Positions 23,336 through 31,260 of a stretch of 34,602 nt of DNA are shown in pieces; the first letter of the stretch is position 1, and each line of letters starts with the position of its first letter. A program made the translations under genes and the position numbers. Source of the stretch: Oculatellaceae cyanobacterium Prado106. Its GTDB lineage: Bacteria; Cyanobacteriota; Cyanobacteriia; Elainellales; Elainellaceae. The notes beneath the pieces were generated by a model. It had not been told where the DNA came from. It saw nothing but the letters and a program-made list of their open reading frames with translations, and ran no database searches. The stretch is taken from assembly GCA_025454315.1 (NCBI GenBank), contig JALOOP010000027.1, positions 1 through 34,602 on the forward strand, in the 5' to 3' direction.

Positions 23336-24652
23336 ATGCTGACCACAAACCTGCCTTTTCATCGATTAAACTTTATTCACCCCCGGAATCACCCCTTTCC
23401 GTTTTTGTTGTATCTAGAGTGGGGCATGTTGGGGTTGATGATGCTGACCGTGTTGCTGCCGTCGCCATTGACGGATGTCAGCCAGCGATTTCCTCGATTG
23501 ACGCTGGCCGCAATGTTGCTCTTTGGGTTGATCGGGTTGCGCTTGCCGATTGGGAAAGGGAAACTGAAGTGGAGTTATTGGGCGATCGCCTTCCCCCTGC
23601 TCTGGCTCGTCACCTTCCTGGGAATGCAAGGCAGAGTTTTTCCATTCCTGCATGTCTATCCTCTGCTGTACATCATTTTAGTGATGCGTGCAGGTCTGAT
23701 GTTGCAACGACCAGGTAGACTGCTGATTGGTTTTGCTGCATTTTTAATGTTCACAATCATTCTGTTAAGACGCGCTAAAAACCTAGACTGGATTGAGCAA
23801 TTAGGAACGAGAATTCCATTTTTATTGCAAGAAAGAATTCAAGAGCGATTCATTCAATTAAATATTGGCATTGGTTTGACCTTTTCATTGTTATTAGGAT
23901 TATCGATTGCATTTGTGATTCTATTCGTCAGTGCGTTAATTGCTGAACGTCAGGGGCGGGATCAAGTGGCGATCGCCAACCATCAACTCCGTCAATACGC
24001 GCTCCAAGTCGAAGACCTTGCAGCAGAACAAGAACGCACCCGCATCGCCAGAGATATTCATGATTCTCTCGGACATGCACTGACAGCACTGAATCTGCAA
24101 CTAGAGGCTGCCCTCAAACTTTGGGCAACTCAGCCGCAGCAGGCTTATCGATTTTTGAACGAAGCCAAACAAATGGGAACTGAGGCTTTGCAGTCAGTGC
24201 GGCAGTCTGTGGTGGCAATGCGAACCGATCCGCTACAGGGGCAGAGTTTGGAAGACGCGATCGCCACCCTTCTGCAAAACTTTCAAAACCACACAGGTAT
24301 CCGGCTGATTCAGCACATTGATCTGCCCCCTGATGGTTCTGGCAATCTCAACTTGGCAATTTACCGCATTCTTCAAGAAGCGCTGACGAATATACGCAAA
24401 CATGCCCATGCCACTGAGGTTCGCATTGAACTTGGCCTAGAGGAAACCGAAAAAGTGCCCCATCTGGTGCTCAAAATTCAAGACAATGGACAAGGCTTTT
24501 TACCAGACCAGAATCAGACCGGATTTGGCTTACAGGGCATGAGAGAGCGTACCTTGGCCTTGGGAGGACGGTTGAAGATCGAGAGTGCGCCAGGATCGGG
24601 GTGCCAAATTTGGGTCAATATTCCAGTGAAAAGTTCCAGTGAAAAGTTCTAG
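23336..24652 (+). CDS. NarL-type sensor histidine kinase, membrane
   Basis: This 438-residue kinase starts at ATG 23336, which has AGGA about 8 nt upstream; ATG 23330 or 23279 would add a few residues. Six or so membrane helices (about 25-200) have little periplasmic loop, so it may sense within the membrane. A HisKA_3 dimerisation domain follows, with ARDIHDSLGHAL (His242). The ATPase part has QEALTNIRKHAHA, DNGQGF and GFGLQGMRER. It is of the NarX/DesK/LiaS class. It sits upstream of its response regulator with 14 nt between them. A 13-nt tandem duplication (24623-24648) sets the C-terminal residues and stop. Confidence 0.9.
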   Translation: MLTTNLPFHRLNFIHPRNHPFPFLLYLEWGMLGLMMLTVLLPSPLTDVSQRFPRLTLAAMLLFGLIGLRLPIGKGKLKWSYWAIAFPLLWLVTFLGMQGRVFPFLHVYPLLYIILVMRAGLMLQRPGRLLIGFAAFLMFTIILLRRAKNLDWIEQLGTRIPFLLQERIQERFIQLNIGIGLTFSLLLGLSIAFVILFVSALIAERQGRDQVAIANHQLRQYALQVEDLAAEQERTRIARDIHDSLGHALTALNLQLEAALKLWATQPQQAYRFLNEAKQMGTEALQSVRQSVVAMRTDPLQGQSLEDAIATLLQNFQNHTGIRLIQHIDLPPDGSGNLNLAIYRILQEALTNIRKHAHATEVRIELGLEETEKVPHLVLKIQDNGQGFLPDQNQTGFGLQGMRERTLALGGRLKIESAPGSGCQIWVNIPVKSSSEKF

Positions 24653-24666
24653 TAAAGGAGGAGCGG

Positions 24667-25320
24667 ATGGCAATTCGAGTTTTTCTGGTGGATGACCAGA
24701 GCATTATTCGGAATGGGTTGAGAGCGCTTTTGCAGTTAGAACCCGATTTGGAGATCGTGGGAGATACGGAGAATGGGCAGGTGGCGATCGCTCAAATCAC
24801 CATGCTCCAACCGGATGTTGTCCTAATGGATCTGCGGATGCCCGTGATGGATGGGATTGCGGCAACTCGGGCGATCGCTCAACAATTTCCCGCCATCAAA
24901 ATCCTGATGCTAACCACTTTTGATGAGGAAAAAGAGATCGCAGAAGCACTCCGTCAAGGCGCAAGCGGCTATTTGCTCAAGGACACCCCCTCTGAAGCCT
25001 TGGCTCAAGCGATTCGCGCGGCTCACCAAGGCTATGCCCAACTTAGTCCGGGTATCTTACAGAAAATGATGACGGCTGCCTCACCGCCTAGCGAAAACCC
25101 AGCCATCCCGCCCGAATTAGCGGAACTGACGCCAAGAGAGCGAGAAGTGCTGCGATGGATTGCGGCTGGGGCGAGTAACCGGGAGATTGCTCAGGCATTG
25201 TTCATTTCGGAAGGGACGGTGAAGAATCATGTCACAAATTTATTAGGGCGATTAGACTTACGCGATCGCACCCAAGCCGCAATTTTTGCCCAATCCGCCT
25301 TACCATTTTTAAATCAGTAG
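24667..25320 (+). CDS. NarL/FixJ family response regulator
   Basis: The 217-residue regulator has a receiver domain with Asp9-Asp10, phospho-acceptor Asp55 (LMDLRMP), Thr83 and Lys105 (LLKD). A LuxR-type DNA-binding domain follows (about 148-205, LTPREREVLRWIAAGASNRE and SEGTVKNHVTNLLGRL). The ATG follows AAAGGAGGAG, a very strong ribosome site. It is co-transcribed with the kinase. Likely targets include the divergent LTxxQ and RTX genes, but this is inferred from position only. Confidence 0.93.
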   Translation: MAIRVFLVDDQSIIRNGLRALLQLEPDLEIVGDTENGQVAIAQITMLQPDVVLMDLRMPVMDGIAATRAIAQQFPAIKILMLTTFDEEKEIAEALRQGASGYLLKDTPSEALAQAIRAAHQGYAQLSPGILQKMMTAASPPSENPAIPPELAELTPREREVLRWIAAGASNREIAQALFISEGTVKNHVTNLLGRLDLRDRTQAAIFAQSALPFLNQ

Positions 25321-25388
25321 ATTTTTAAATTAGGGATCGTGTTTGCCAGTTGGCGATCTCTGATGCCTGTGAGTCTGTGAGGGGAGCA

Positions 25389-26090
25389 ATGGACAAAAAA
25401 CGGATTGTGGCACATCGTGGGTTTGGCGCAAGGGAAAATACCCTCGCTGCATTTGAGGGAGCGATCGCCATCCAGGCCGACTGTATTGAGCTAGATGTGC
25501 GCTGTAGTCAGGATCAAGTCCTGATTGTTCACCATGATCCCGTGATTGGTGGGCAGGCGATCGAAGCCCTCACCTGGGCAGACATTCAGCGACTCGATCC
25601 CGAGGTGCCGACTTTGGAAGCGGCGATCGCCTGCTGTCAGGGACGCATTCAGCTAGATGTCGAAATCAAAGAACCGGGCTATGAAACTGCCGTGGTGCAA
25701 CTGCTGCAACGCCATCTGCCGCTGACTGACTTTGTGATTACTTCCTTCTATTTGGCCGTGATTCGCGCCGTGAAGCAAAGCTGTGCGGATATCACGGTAG
25801 GTTTTTTGATTGCCCAGGAAACGATCGATGATCTCGGCGATGAGCCATTCCTGGGGAAATATCTGCAAGCGATGGGGGTCAACTTTGTCGCGCCCCATTG
25901 GCAAGTCCTGTCATCCCCGTTTCTCACCGAAAGGATTCCGGAACATCTGCCGTTCTGGGTCTGGACGGTGAATGATGAGGATTTGATGACCCATTTAATG
26001 ACGGATGCGGTGAGGGGCGATCGCATTGCAGCTCTGATTACCGATCGGGCGGATGTCGGGGTAGAAGTGCGCGATCGCCAGATTTCATGA
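25389..26090 (+). CDS. Glycerophosphodiester phosphodiesterase
   Basis: This 233-residue enzyme starts at the ATG at 25389 with GAGGGGAG upstream; the longer frame from 25350 is unlikely. GDPD-family residues are visible: HRGFGARENT (His9, Arg10, Glu16), ELDVRCSQD (Glu34, Asp36), VHHDP (His49) and LDVEIKEPG. It hydrolyses glycerophosphodiesters to sn-glycerol 3-phosphate and an alcohol. It lacks a signal peptide, so it should be cytoplasmic. The gene follows the two-component genes in the same direction, but 68 nt separate them. Confidence 0.9.
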   Translation: MDKKRIVAHRGFGARENTLAAFEGAIAIQADCIELDVRCSQDQVLIVHHDPVIGGQAIEALTWADIQRLDPEVPTLEAAIACCQGRIQLDVEIKEPGYETAVVQLLQRHLPLTDFVITSFYLAVIRAVKQSCADITVGFLIAQETIDDLGDEPFLGKYLQAMGVNFVAPHWQVLSSPFLTERIPEHLPFWVWTVNDEDLMTHLMTDAVRGDRIAALITDRADVGVEVRDRQIS

Positions 26091-26103
26091 CGGTTGCAAC
26101 CCA

Positions 26104-27429
26104 CTACTGCTCTATAGGAAGACAAATGACAAATTTTGTCCCTTTCTCCTTTTCAGAGAAGGCTTCAATGGTGCCGTTGTGCCGTTCAATGATTTGCTGA
26201 GCGATCGACAATCCCAGCCCCGTCCCCTTACCAACCGGCTTGGTGGTGAAGAAGCTATCGAACAGCTTTTCCATATTTTCGGCTGAAATGCCCGGCCCAT
26301 TGTCCTGAATGGAAATCTCAACCCAGCGACTTTTCTTGAGCTGGCTGGCAATGGTAATGTGCTGTTTTTGCGTTTCCATCACCTCAGCTAGAGCATCGAT
26401 CGCATTACTCAAAATATTCATAAACACCTGATTCAACTGCGCCGGATAGCACTCAATCTGGGGCAAGTCGCCGTACTGTTTAATAATTTCCACGCCCTGC
26501 TTCTTGATGCGATGGTTGAGCAACAGGAGCGTACTGTCAATTCCCGCGTGGACATCGGCGGTTTGGGTTTCGGCCTGATCCAACCGGGAGAAATTGCGGA
26601 GCGCCAGGACAATGTCATTGAGGCGATCGGTGCCCACGGCCATGGAGTTCAAAGTTTTGGGCAGATCCTCCACCAGAAACTCCAGATCCATGGCATCGAG
26701 ATGGTTTTGCACTCGGGGAGTATGCTCCGGGTAATCTTCCTGGTAAATCTGGACTAACTCAATCAGTTCCTGAACATAGCCCGTGACGTACTTCAGATTC
26801 CCCACGACAAAATTAATGGGATTGTTAATCTCATGGGCAACCCCGGCCACCATTTGTCCCAACCCCGAAAGCTTCTCCGTTTGAATCAACTGAGCCTGCG
26901 TCGTTTGAAGCTGTTGCAGGGTCTGCTCCAACTGCTGAGCATAGGTCTGGGCAATCACCGCATCACTGCGAGCCTGGAGGTTGTTGTACGCCCTGGAGTG
27001 GTAGCGAATCCGGGCAACCAGTTCAATGCGATCGGGCAGTTTAATCAAATAATCATTCGCCCCAATGGCAAAGGCAGCGGCTTTAATCTCCGGTTCATCC
27101 CGAGCCGAGAGCATAATCAGGGGAATCTCACAGGTGTTGGGGTTGGCGCGAAACAGCCGCAGCAACTCCAGCCCGTCAATCTGCGGCATCACCAGGTCTT
27201 GCAAAATCACCGTGGGAGCGATCGCCTCTGCCATCGGAACCGCTCTGGCCGGGTCATGGCAATAGTGAAAGTCAATCTTGTCGTCATCCTCCAGCATCTG
27301 CCGCACCGACTCCCCCACCACCGACTGGTCGTCAACCAGCAATACGGTAACGGGATATTCACTAAAGGCGCTGGGCGTATCCCGCAAAGCAGATTCGGTA
27401 GAGGAAAAACGCTCGGAAGCTGAAACCAT
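26104..27429 (-). CDS. Receiver-histidine kinase hybrid regulator
   Basis: The 441-residue protein has a receiver domain first (Asp33-Asp34, Asp78 in LQDLVMP, SARDEPEIKAAAF, Lys130). A coiled-coil linker (160-185, QQLEQTLQQLQTTQAQL) is followed by a HisKA domain with VAHEINNP (His199) and an ATPase domain with ILSNAIDAL, DNGPGIS and GTGLGLSI. It has no membrane segment, so it is a cytoplasmic intermediate that is phosphorylated by one kinase and signals on by its own His. This receiver-first order is common in cyanobacterial phosphorelays. The frame could start at 27453, but that is TTG-like and the ATG at 27429 is more likely. Confidence 0.9.
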   Translation of the reverse strand: MVSASERFSSTESALRDTPSAFSEYPVTVLLVDDQSVVGESVRQMLEDDDKIDFHYCHDPARAVPMAEAIAPTVILQDLVMPQIDGLELLRLFRANPNTCEIPLIMLSARDEPEIKAAAFAIGANDYLIKLPDRIELVARIRYHSRAYNNLQARSDAVIAQTYAQQLEQTLQQLQTTQAQLIQTEKLSGLGQMVAGVAHEINNPINFVVGNLKYVTGYVQELIELVQIYQEDYPEHTPRVQNHLDAMDLEFLVEDLPKTLNSMAVGTDRLNDIVLALRNFSRLDQAETQTADVHAGIDSTLLLLNHRIKKQGVEIIKQYGDLPQIECYPAQLNQVFMNILSNAIDALAEVMETQKQHITIASQLKKSRWVEISIQDNGPGISAENMEKLFDSFFTTKPVGKGTGLGLSIAQQIIERHNGTIEAFSEKEKGTKFVICLPIEQ

Positions 27430-27866
27430 AGTGACACCGGGAGAAAGACACAATGATCTGATTGTTCACCGCTCCGCCAGAACCTCCCTCGGTACAACTA
27501 CGGCTATCGTAAATACAATCCGTAACACAGCGGCTATATCCCTTGTGGAGAGCGGAGAGTGGGAGGAGGGGGAAAGGGGAAAGGGGAAAGGGGAAAGGAG
27601 AAAGGGGGGACATGGAATACTTCTTTGGTGGGTTTGCAGTGAAACGTTTCACCACAAATTGGTCAGAGAAAAATATCTGTGCCCCATTTAAGGATTTTTT
27701 CTGGTGTAGGAGCGAATCGCATTCGTCCATCAGAGATTCTCCTGGATTAGCACTTCAGGAAATAAGCCCGTGCCAATAAGTCGAGGTTATGCCTCATATA
27801 CGTTTCAATTGCCGGAAACGAAGCCCCAAATCCCCCCTTTCGCCTTTCCCCTTTCCCCTTTCCCCC
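27430..27866. other. 437-nt gap with heptamer tracts and palindromes
   Basis: This gap between the hybrid kinase start and the end of lepB has no credible gene. It holds a G/A heptamer tract (27561-27610) and a C/T heptamer tract (27831-27866), which together form an inverted pair 220 nt apart. It also holds a perfect 14-bp palindrome GTGAAACGTTTCAC at 27639-27652. A REP-like imperfect palindrome sits at about 27705-27728 (GGAGCGAATCGCATTCGTCC). The C/T tract touches the lepB stop codon at 27867. Confidence 0.75.
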
Positions 27867-28496
27867 TCAAGAACCCAGCGTCCTAATCCGATCAGGCCAA
27901 AACCGAAAGATCGCGCGACCAATAATATCTTCTTGAGGGAGAAAACCCCAAACATGCGAGTCGTTGCTATTGTTGCGGTTATCCCCCATGACGAAGAAAG
28001 CTCCTTCTGGGACTTGCACCGGGGGCATTTCATAGTCAGGAGCCTCAGCAATATAGGGTTCCACCAGGGGCTGATGATTGCGATAGACCTTGCCTGCATG
28101 AACCTGAATCACATCGCCGCCCGTCCCAATGATGCGTTTGATGAAGGCGCGATCGGGCGAATAGCCATACTCCTGCAACTGAAGCGGCGGATCAAACACA
28201 ATGATGTCTCCAGCAACCGGAGGCCGAAAATGGTACAACACCTTTTCAATGACCAAGCGATCGCCAATCTGCAACGTCGGCTCCATAGAATCCGACGGGA
28301 TATACCGGGGTTCCGCAATGAAGACGCGAATCAAGACAGCCAAAGCCAGGGCGATCGCCAAGATTTGTAAATTTTCTCGCTGCGACTTCCAAAAAGACGA
28401 TCGCCAAAACCCCTCCTTGGCCTGCACTGGATTGGCAGGAGCATCGGCTCCAGGTTGGGAATCGGGCGATCGAGAATCTTGCTGTTGAGAAGTCAT
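27867..28496 (-). CDS. lepB: Signal peptidase I
   Basis: The 209-residue enzyme removes signal peptides from exported proteins. It has one membrane helix (about 43-61). The catalytic Ser70 is in PSDSMEPTL, the general base Lys120 is in RAFIKRIIG, and the box GDNRNNSNDSHVWGF is present. The Pro/Gln-rich N-terminus (1-30) is poorly conserved. The ATG at 28496 is preferred; in-frame ATGs at 28517 and 28556 are possible. Cyanobacteria have several SPase I copies, and the role split is not visible here. It is divergent from the small gene at 28605. Confidence 0.94.
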   Translation of the reverse strand: MTSQQQDSRSPDSQPGADAPANPVQAKEGFWRSSFWKSQRENLQILAIALALAVLIRVFIAEPRYIPSDSMEPTLQIGDRLVIEKVLYHFRPPVAGDIIVFDPPLQLQEYGYSPDRAFIKRIIGTGGDVIQVHAGKVYRNHQPLVEPYIAEAPDYEMPPVQVPEGAFFVMGDNRNNSNDSHVWGFLPQEDIIGRAIFRFWPDRIRTLGS

Positions 28497-28604
28497 AGGA
28501 GTCCCGTAAACTGTCATACGAACGAACATACCAACAAAGGCGGAGCATTGACCCAATCGGCGACTGCTCCTAATATCTGTCTTAGTTTAACAGTAGAGGA
28601 AATC

Positions 28605-28796
28605 ATGACCGCCCCCGAAGCTACTCCCGCCTCCTGGTACATCGTCAAACAACCCGCTGGCCACTGCGAAATTGTCCAAGGTGACCCCAGCGCATTGGAT
28701 ACCCCAGTTGAGAAATGGGGGCCATTTGAGACTCAAGGAGAAGCGATCGCCCGTCGAGTGGGACTCATTCGCGCCGGAAAATGTCAACCTGTATAA
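28605..28796 (+). CDS. Conserved small cyanobacterial hypothetical protein
   Basis: This 63-residue protein starts at the ATG at 28605 after GAGGAAA; the longer frame upstream overlaps lepB in antisense and is a by-product. It reads TPASWYIVKQPAGHCEIV, then EKWGPFETQGEAIARRVGLI, ending AGKCQPV. I recall this pattern only as a hypothetical protein. The small single domain with Trp and Tyr/Phe at fixed sites resembles SPOR-like or DUF2188-like folds (W-x-V-x-K, then G-x-F-x-S-x-x-E-A), and that comparison is speculative. Confidence 0.75.
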   Translation: MTAPEATPASWYIVKQPAGHCEIVQGDPSALDTPVEKWGPFETQGEAIARRVGLIRAGKCQPV

Positions 28797-28850
28797 GACT
28801 GAACCGAATTTTTATTGTCGGACTCAAAATTTAGATAGTACTTTCAGATT

Positions 28851-29342
28851 TCATGCTGATTCGCCAACTGATTGTAAGATCTCCGCATAAAGCCCTGCAT
28901 CAATCCAGAAGCCAGCCTGCTCAATCAAGGGATCAAGTAATGGTTTTACATCTTGAATGAAATTGTTCCGTTTGGCGGCAATCAAGATACCTAGGACACC
29001 TGTAACTTGTAGCCCTACTCGCATGGCAGCCGCACGACCCAAACGTTCATCCATAAGCACTCGATCGGCATTTAATTCCACAGCTAGAGCGATCGCTTCA
29101 GCCTCACCCGGATCGAGTTCAGCTCTTAATTCGTTGACAAAGGCTTGGTCGGTTGCAGATTGAGTTTTAATCCAGCTTAAGGTCGGTACAACCCTGGCGC
29201 TGGCATCGGTGTTGCCTACATGGGTGATTTCATTGAAAACAGAGGTTGGGATCACGATTTCACCATAAAGTTGATGGAGCAAATCGAGATGACCGATGGT
29301 GGACAGGTAGAAGATCGGAGAGGTATTGCTGACAACGATCAT
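28851..29342 (-). CDS. DUF3368 (PIN-like) toxin candidate
   Basis: This 163-residue protein begins MIVVSNTSPIFYLSTIGHLDLL and has DPGEAEAIALAVE, VLMDERLGRAAA and GVLGILIAAK, as in DUF3368, a PIN-like ribonuclease family. The first metal-ligand position is Asn6 instead of Asp in VVSNTSP, a common variant of this family. Glu and Asp in the DPGEAEA and MDERLGR motifs remain. The ATG at 29342 overlaps the antitoxin stop by 4 nt (ATGA). It forms a toxin-antitoxin-type pair with the UPF0175 gene upstream. Confidence 0.88.
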   Translation of the reverse strand: MIVVSNTSPIFYLSTIGHLDLLHQLYGEIVIPTSVFNEITHVGNTDASARVVPTLSWIKTQSATDQAFVNELRAELDPGEAEAIALAVELNADRVLMDERLGRAAAMRVGLQVTGVLGILIAAKRNNFIQDVKPLLDPLIEQAGFWIDAGLYAEILQSVGESA

Positions 29343-29584
29343 CGCCAATTGTTTGCTTCTAGGGTTTTTAAGTCTTGGTGAAAGTCCTCAATCCCGTAAT
29401 GAATAGGGATTTTACGGCTACCTAAAATGCGTTGAAATTGCAGTTGATTCATGCCTGAAAACTGGCTGGCTGTGCCCAAAGTAATCTTTTCCTGCTGAAA
29501 TAGCAAAATGGCGATTTCGAGCTTGAGATCGGCTTCAGAAATATGCGCCGTTTGCAGAAACTCATCAGAAATCACTAAACTCAT
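29339..29584 (-). CDS. UPF0175 antitoxin candidate
   Basis: This 81-residue protein has the UPF0175 layout. The N-terminal half is helical (DEFLQTAHISEADLKLEIAI), then LLFQQEKITLGTASQFSGMNQLQFQRILGSRKIP is a winged or ribbon-helix type DNA-binding region. It ends with HYGIEDFHQDLKTLE. UPF0175 proteins pair with DUF3368 proteins and are thought to repress the operon and bind the toxin. The stop overlaps the toxin start. The ribosome site (GGAGAT at 29588-29593 on the plus-strand complement) is modest. Confidence 0.88.
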   Translation of the reverse strand: MSLVISDEFLQTAHISEADLKLEIAILLFQQEKITLGTASQFSGMNQLQFQRILGSRKIPIHYGIEDFHQDLKTLEANNWR

Positions 29585-29752
29585 CGCTTTGATCTCCTAT
29601 TCATCCGTCTGTTTGGCTCCATTATCTCCTCAAGTTATCCAATCGGTGCTGAGTCAGCCCTTGTGTTAAATACTGTTACAGAATTTTATCTCTGATGGAC
29701 TAACCCAAGAATTTCTGCCCTTGATTCTGTCTCAGGCTTAATTTGTTGCAAA

Positions 29753-30379
29753 ATGAGAGCATTGTTCATCCCCAACCCGACCCTGATGGGACACCCCGAT
29801 CGCCTCTCCCAACAAATCCAGTTCATCATCGAAATCGATCGCCTCAAGCAAATCCTGCGGCAGACTTATATCACCGATCGCTCTCGCCCCGAAAACACCG
29901 CTGAGCATTCCTGGCACATTGCGGTGATGGCCACAGTGTTGATGGAATATGCACCACCGGGAGCAAACCTGCTGCACGCCGTCAAAATGCTCCTGATTCA
30001 TGACCTGGTTGAAATTGATGCAGGCGATACCTTTGCCTTTGATGTGTCTGCTCATGCGAACAAGGCGGAGCGGGAAGAGCAGGCGGCAGAGCGGTTGTTT
30101 GGGCTGTTGCCTGCCGATCAGCGGGAGGAGTTGCGATCGCTCTGGGATGAATTTGAAGCTCGCCAAACCCCCACCTCCAGGTTTGCCAATGCGCTCGATC
30201 GGATTCAACCCCTGTTTCTCAATCAGCAAAACCAGGGCGGCACTTGGAAAAAATATGGAGTGACCCTCGATCGCGTTCTGGAGAGAATGCAGCCCGTCAA
30301 GGATGGAACGCCGTTGTTGTGGCCGATGGTGGAGGATGCGATCGCCACCTGTATCGCCGCCGGATACTTGTCCCCGTAG
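29753..30379 (+). CDS. HD-domain phosphohydrolase (YfbR/HDDC2-like)
   Basis: This protein has 208 residues from the ATG at 29753, or 197 from the ATG at 29786; neither has a good Shine-Dalgarno sequence. Metal ligands of the HD fold are visible: His52 in RPENTAEHSWH, His83-Asp84 in LLIHDLVEIDAGD, and a downstream Asp in NALDRIQPLF. The family includes 5'-deoxynucleotidases (YfbR, human HDDC2) acting on dNMPs. Length and motifs fit that group. It is a single gene with a terminator starting inside its stop codon. Confidence 0.85.
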   Translation: MRALFIPNPTLMGHPDRLSQQIQFIIEIDRLKQILRQTYITDRSRPENTAEHSWHIAVMATVLMEYAPPGANLLHAVKMLLIHDLVEIDAGDTFAFDVSAHANKAEREEQAAERLFGLLPADQREELRSLWDEFEARQTPTSRFANALDRIQPLFLNQQNQGGTWKKYGVTLDRVLERMQPVKDGTPLLWPMVEDAIATCIAAGYLSP

Positions 30380-30410
30380 ATAAGTCTAGGGATTAACCCT
30401 GAACTTATCT
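30378..30410 (+). terminator. Hairpin terminator overlapping the HD gene stop
   Basis: AGATAAGT pairs with ACTTATCT, and the inner AGGG pairs with CCCT around a 5-nt loop, with one internal mismatch. It starts in the stop codon and is followed by TTTA. The tail is weak, so efficiency is uncertain. Confidence 0.6.
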
Positions 30411-30456
30411 TTACTTCCCGCGATGACGGAACAAAGGAAACTAAATTCTTGCAGAA

Positions 30457-30963
30457 TCAAGTCCAAGTCTGCTCAGCACCAATTGCACCTCTGAGTTTAA
30501 TATTCCTGGGATGAAGATCGTTTAGAATCGCTCCCGTGAAATTTGTGTTTCTGACATTGGTGTTAAGAAGACTGGCCTTAGTCAAATTGGCATCCCGGAA
30601 ATCGGCACGCTCTAGATTGGATTCCGAGAGATCACACTCGGCAATGCTAGCATCCTTCAAATCAGCCCCTTCCAGGTCAGCACCGTGCAAGCTGGATTGA
30701 TCAAGCATCGCTCCTCTAAGAAGCGCATCTCTGAGGTTAGCTCTGTTCAAGATGCAATTGGGTAGTTTGGCTTGACTCAGCTTAACGCTACTCAAGTTAG
30801 CACTGCTAAAATCGACGCGCTGAAGCATCGATTCACTCAAGTCAGCACCGCTCAAATTAACTCCACTCAAGTTGGGTCGCCCTTGAGTGGGCTGTGTCAA
30901 AGTAATCCCTCTGAATCCTCTTTCTCCAGCAGCATAGCGTTGTAGCAATTCTTCAGGGGTCAT
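30457..30963 (-). CDS. Pentapeptide repeat protein
   Basis: The protein has 168 residues from the ATG at 30963. About 20 pentapeptides of the A(D/N)LxX type run from residue 35 to near 150 (GVNLSGADLSESML, then similar), predicted to form a right-handed quadrilateral beta-helix. The N-terminus MTPEELLQRYAAGERGFRGI is the usual cap. Such proteins can act as DNA mimics or scaffold modules, or have no known role. Cyanobacteria carry many. No fusion partner domain is present. Confidence 0.88.
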   Translation of the reverse strand: MTPEELLQRYAAGERGFRGITLTQPTQGRPNLSGVNLSGADLSESMLQRVDFSSANLSSVKLSQAKLPNCILNRANLRDALLRGAMLDQSSLHGADLEGADLKDASIAECDLSESNLERADFRDANLTKASLLNTNVRNTNFTGAILNDLHPRNIKLRGAIGAEQTWT

Positions 30964-31029
30964 GGCTCTAGCCTCTCTCAACGAATTGGCCTACAATCAG
31001 ACAAAAGTAAGATTCCTAAGTTTTTCTCG

Positions 31030-31254
31030 ATGCCTGACGTAACCATTCGCCTCAGCAATCACGCTTACAAAACTTTAGTTCAATTGGCTGAAACCTCTGG
31101 TGAAACCATTCAGACAGTTTTAGATAAGGCCATTGAGAACTCTCGCAGGGACATTTTTCTAAAACAGGCAAATCAAGCCTACATAGCCTTGAGGCAGAAC
31201 GAAGACCTTTGGCAAGAAGAACTTGCAGAAAGAGAACTGTGGCATTCGACCTAA
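31030..31254 (+). CDS. Orphan antitoxin-like protein
   Basis: The 74-residue protein has a ribbon-helix-helix style start (PDVTIRLSNHAYKTLVQLAE) followed by TGxTxQxxLDKAIE-like helices and KQANQAYIALRQNEDLWQEELAERELW. Close relatives continue a further 6-10 residues (Asp-Thr-Thr-Leu-x-Asp-Gly-Leu) and are followed by a PemK/MazF-type toxin gene. Here the stop follows at His-Ser-Thr and a divergent-family GTPase gene lies on the other strand. It is therefore an antitoxin without its toxin, probably with a shortened tail. Confidence 0.7.
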   Translation: MPDVTIRLSNHAYKTLVQLAETSGETIQTVLDKAIENSRRDIFLKQANQAYIALRQNEDLWQEELAERELWHST

Positions 31255-31260
31255 GAGAAC

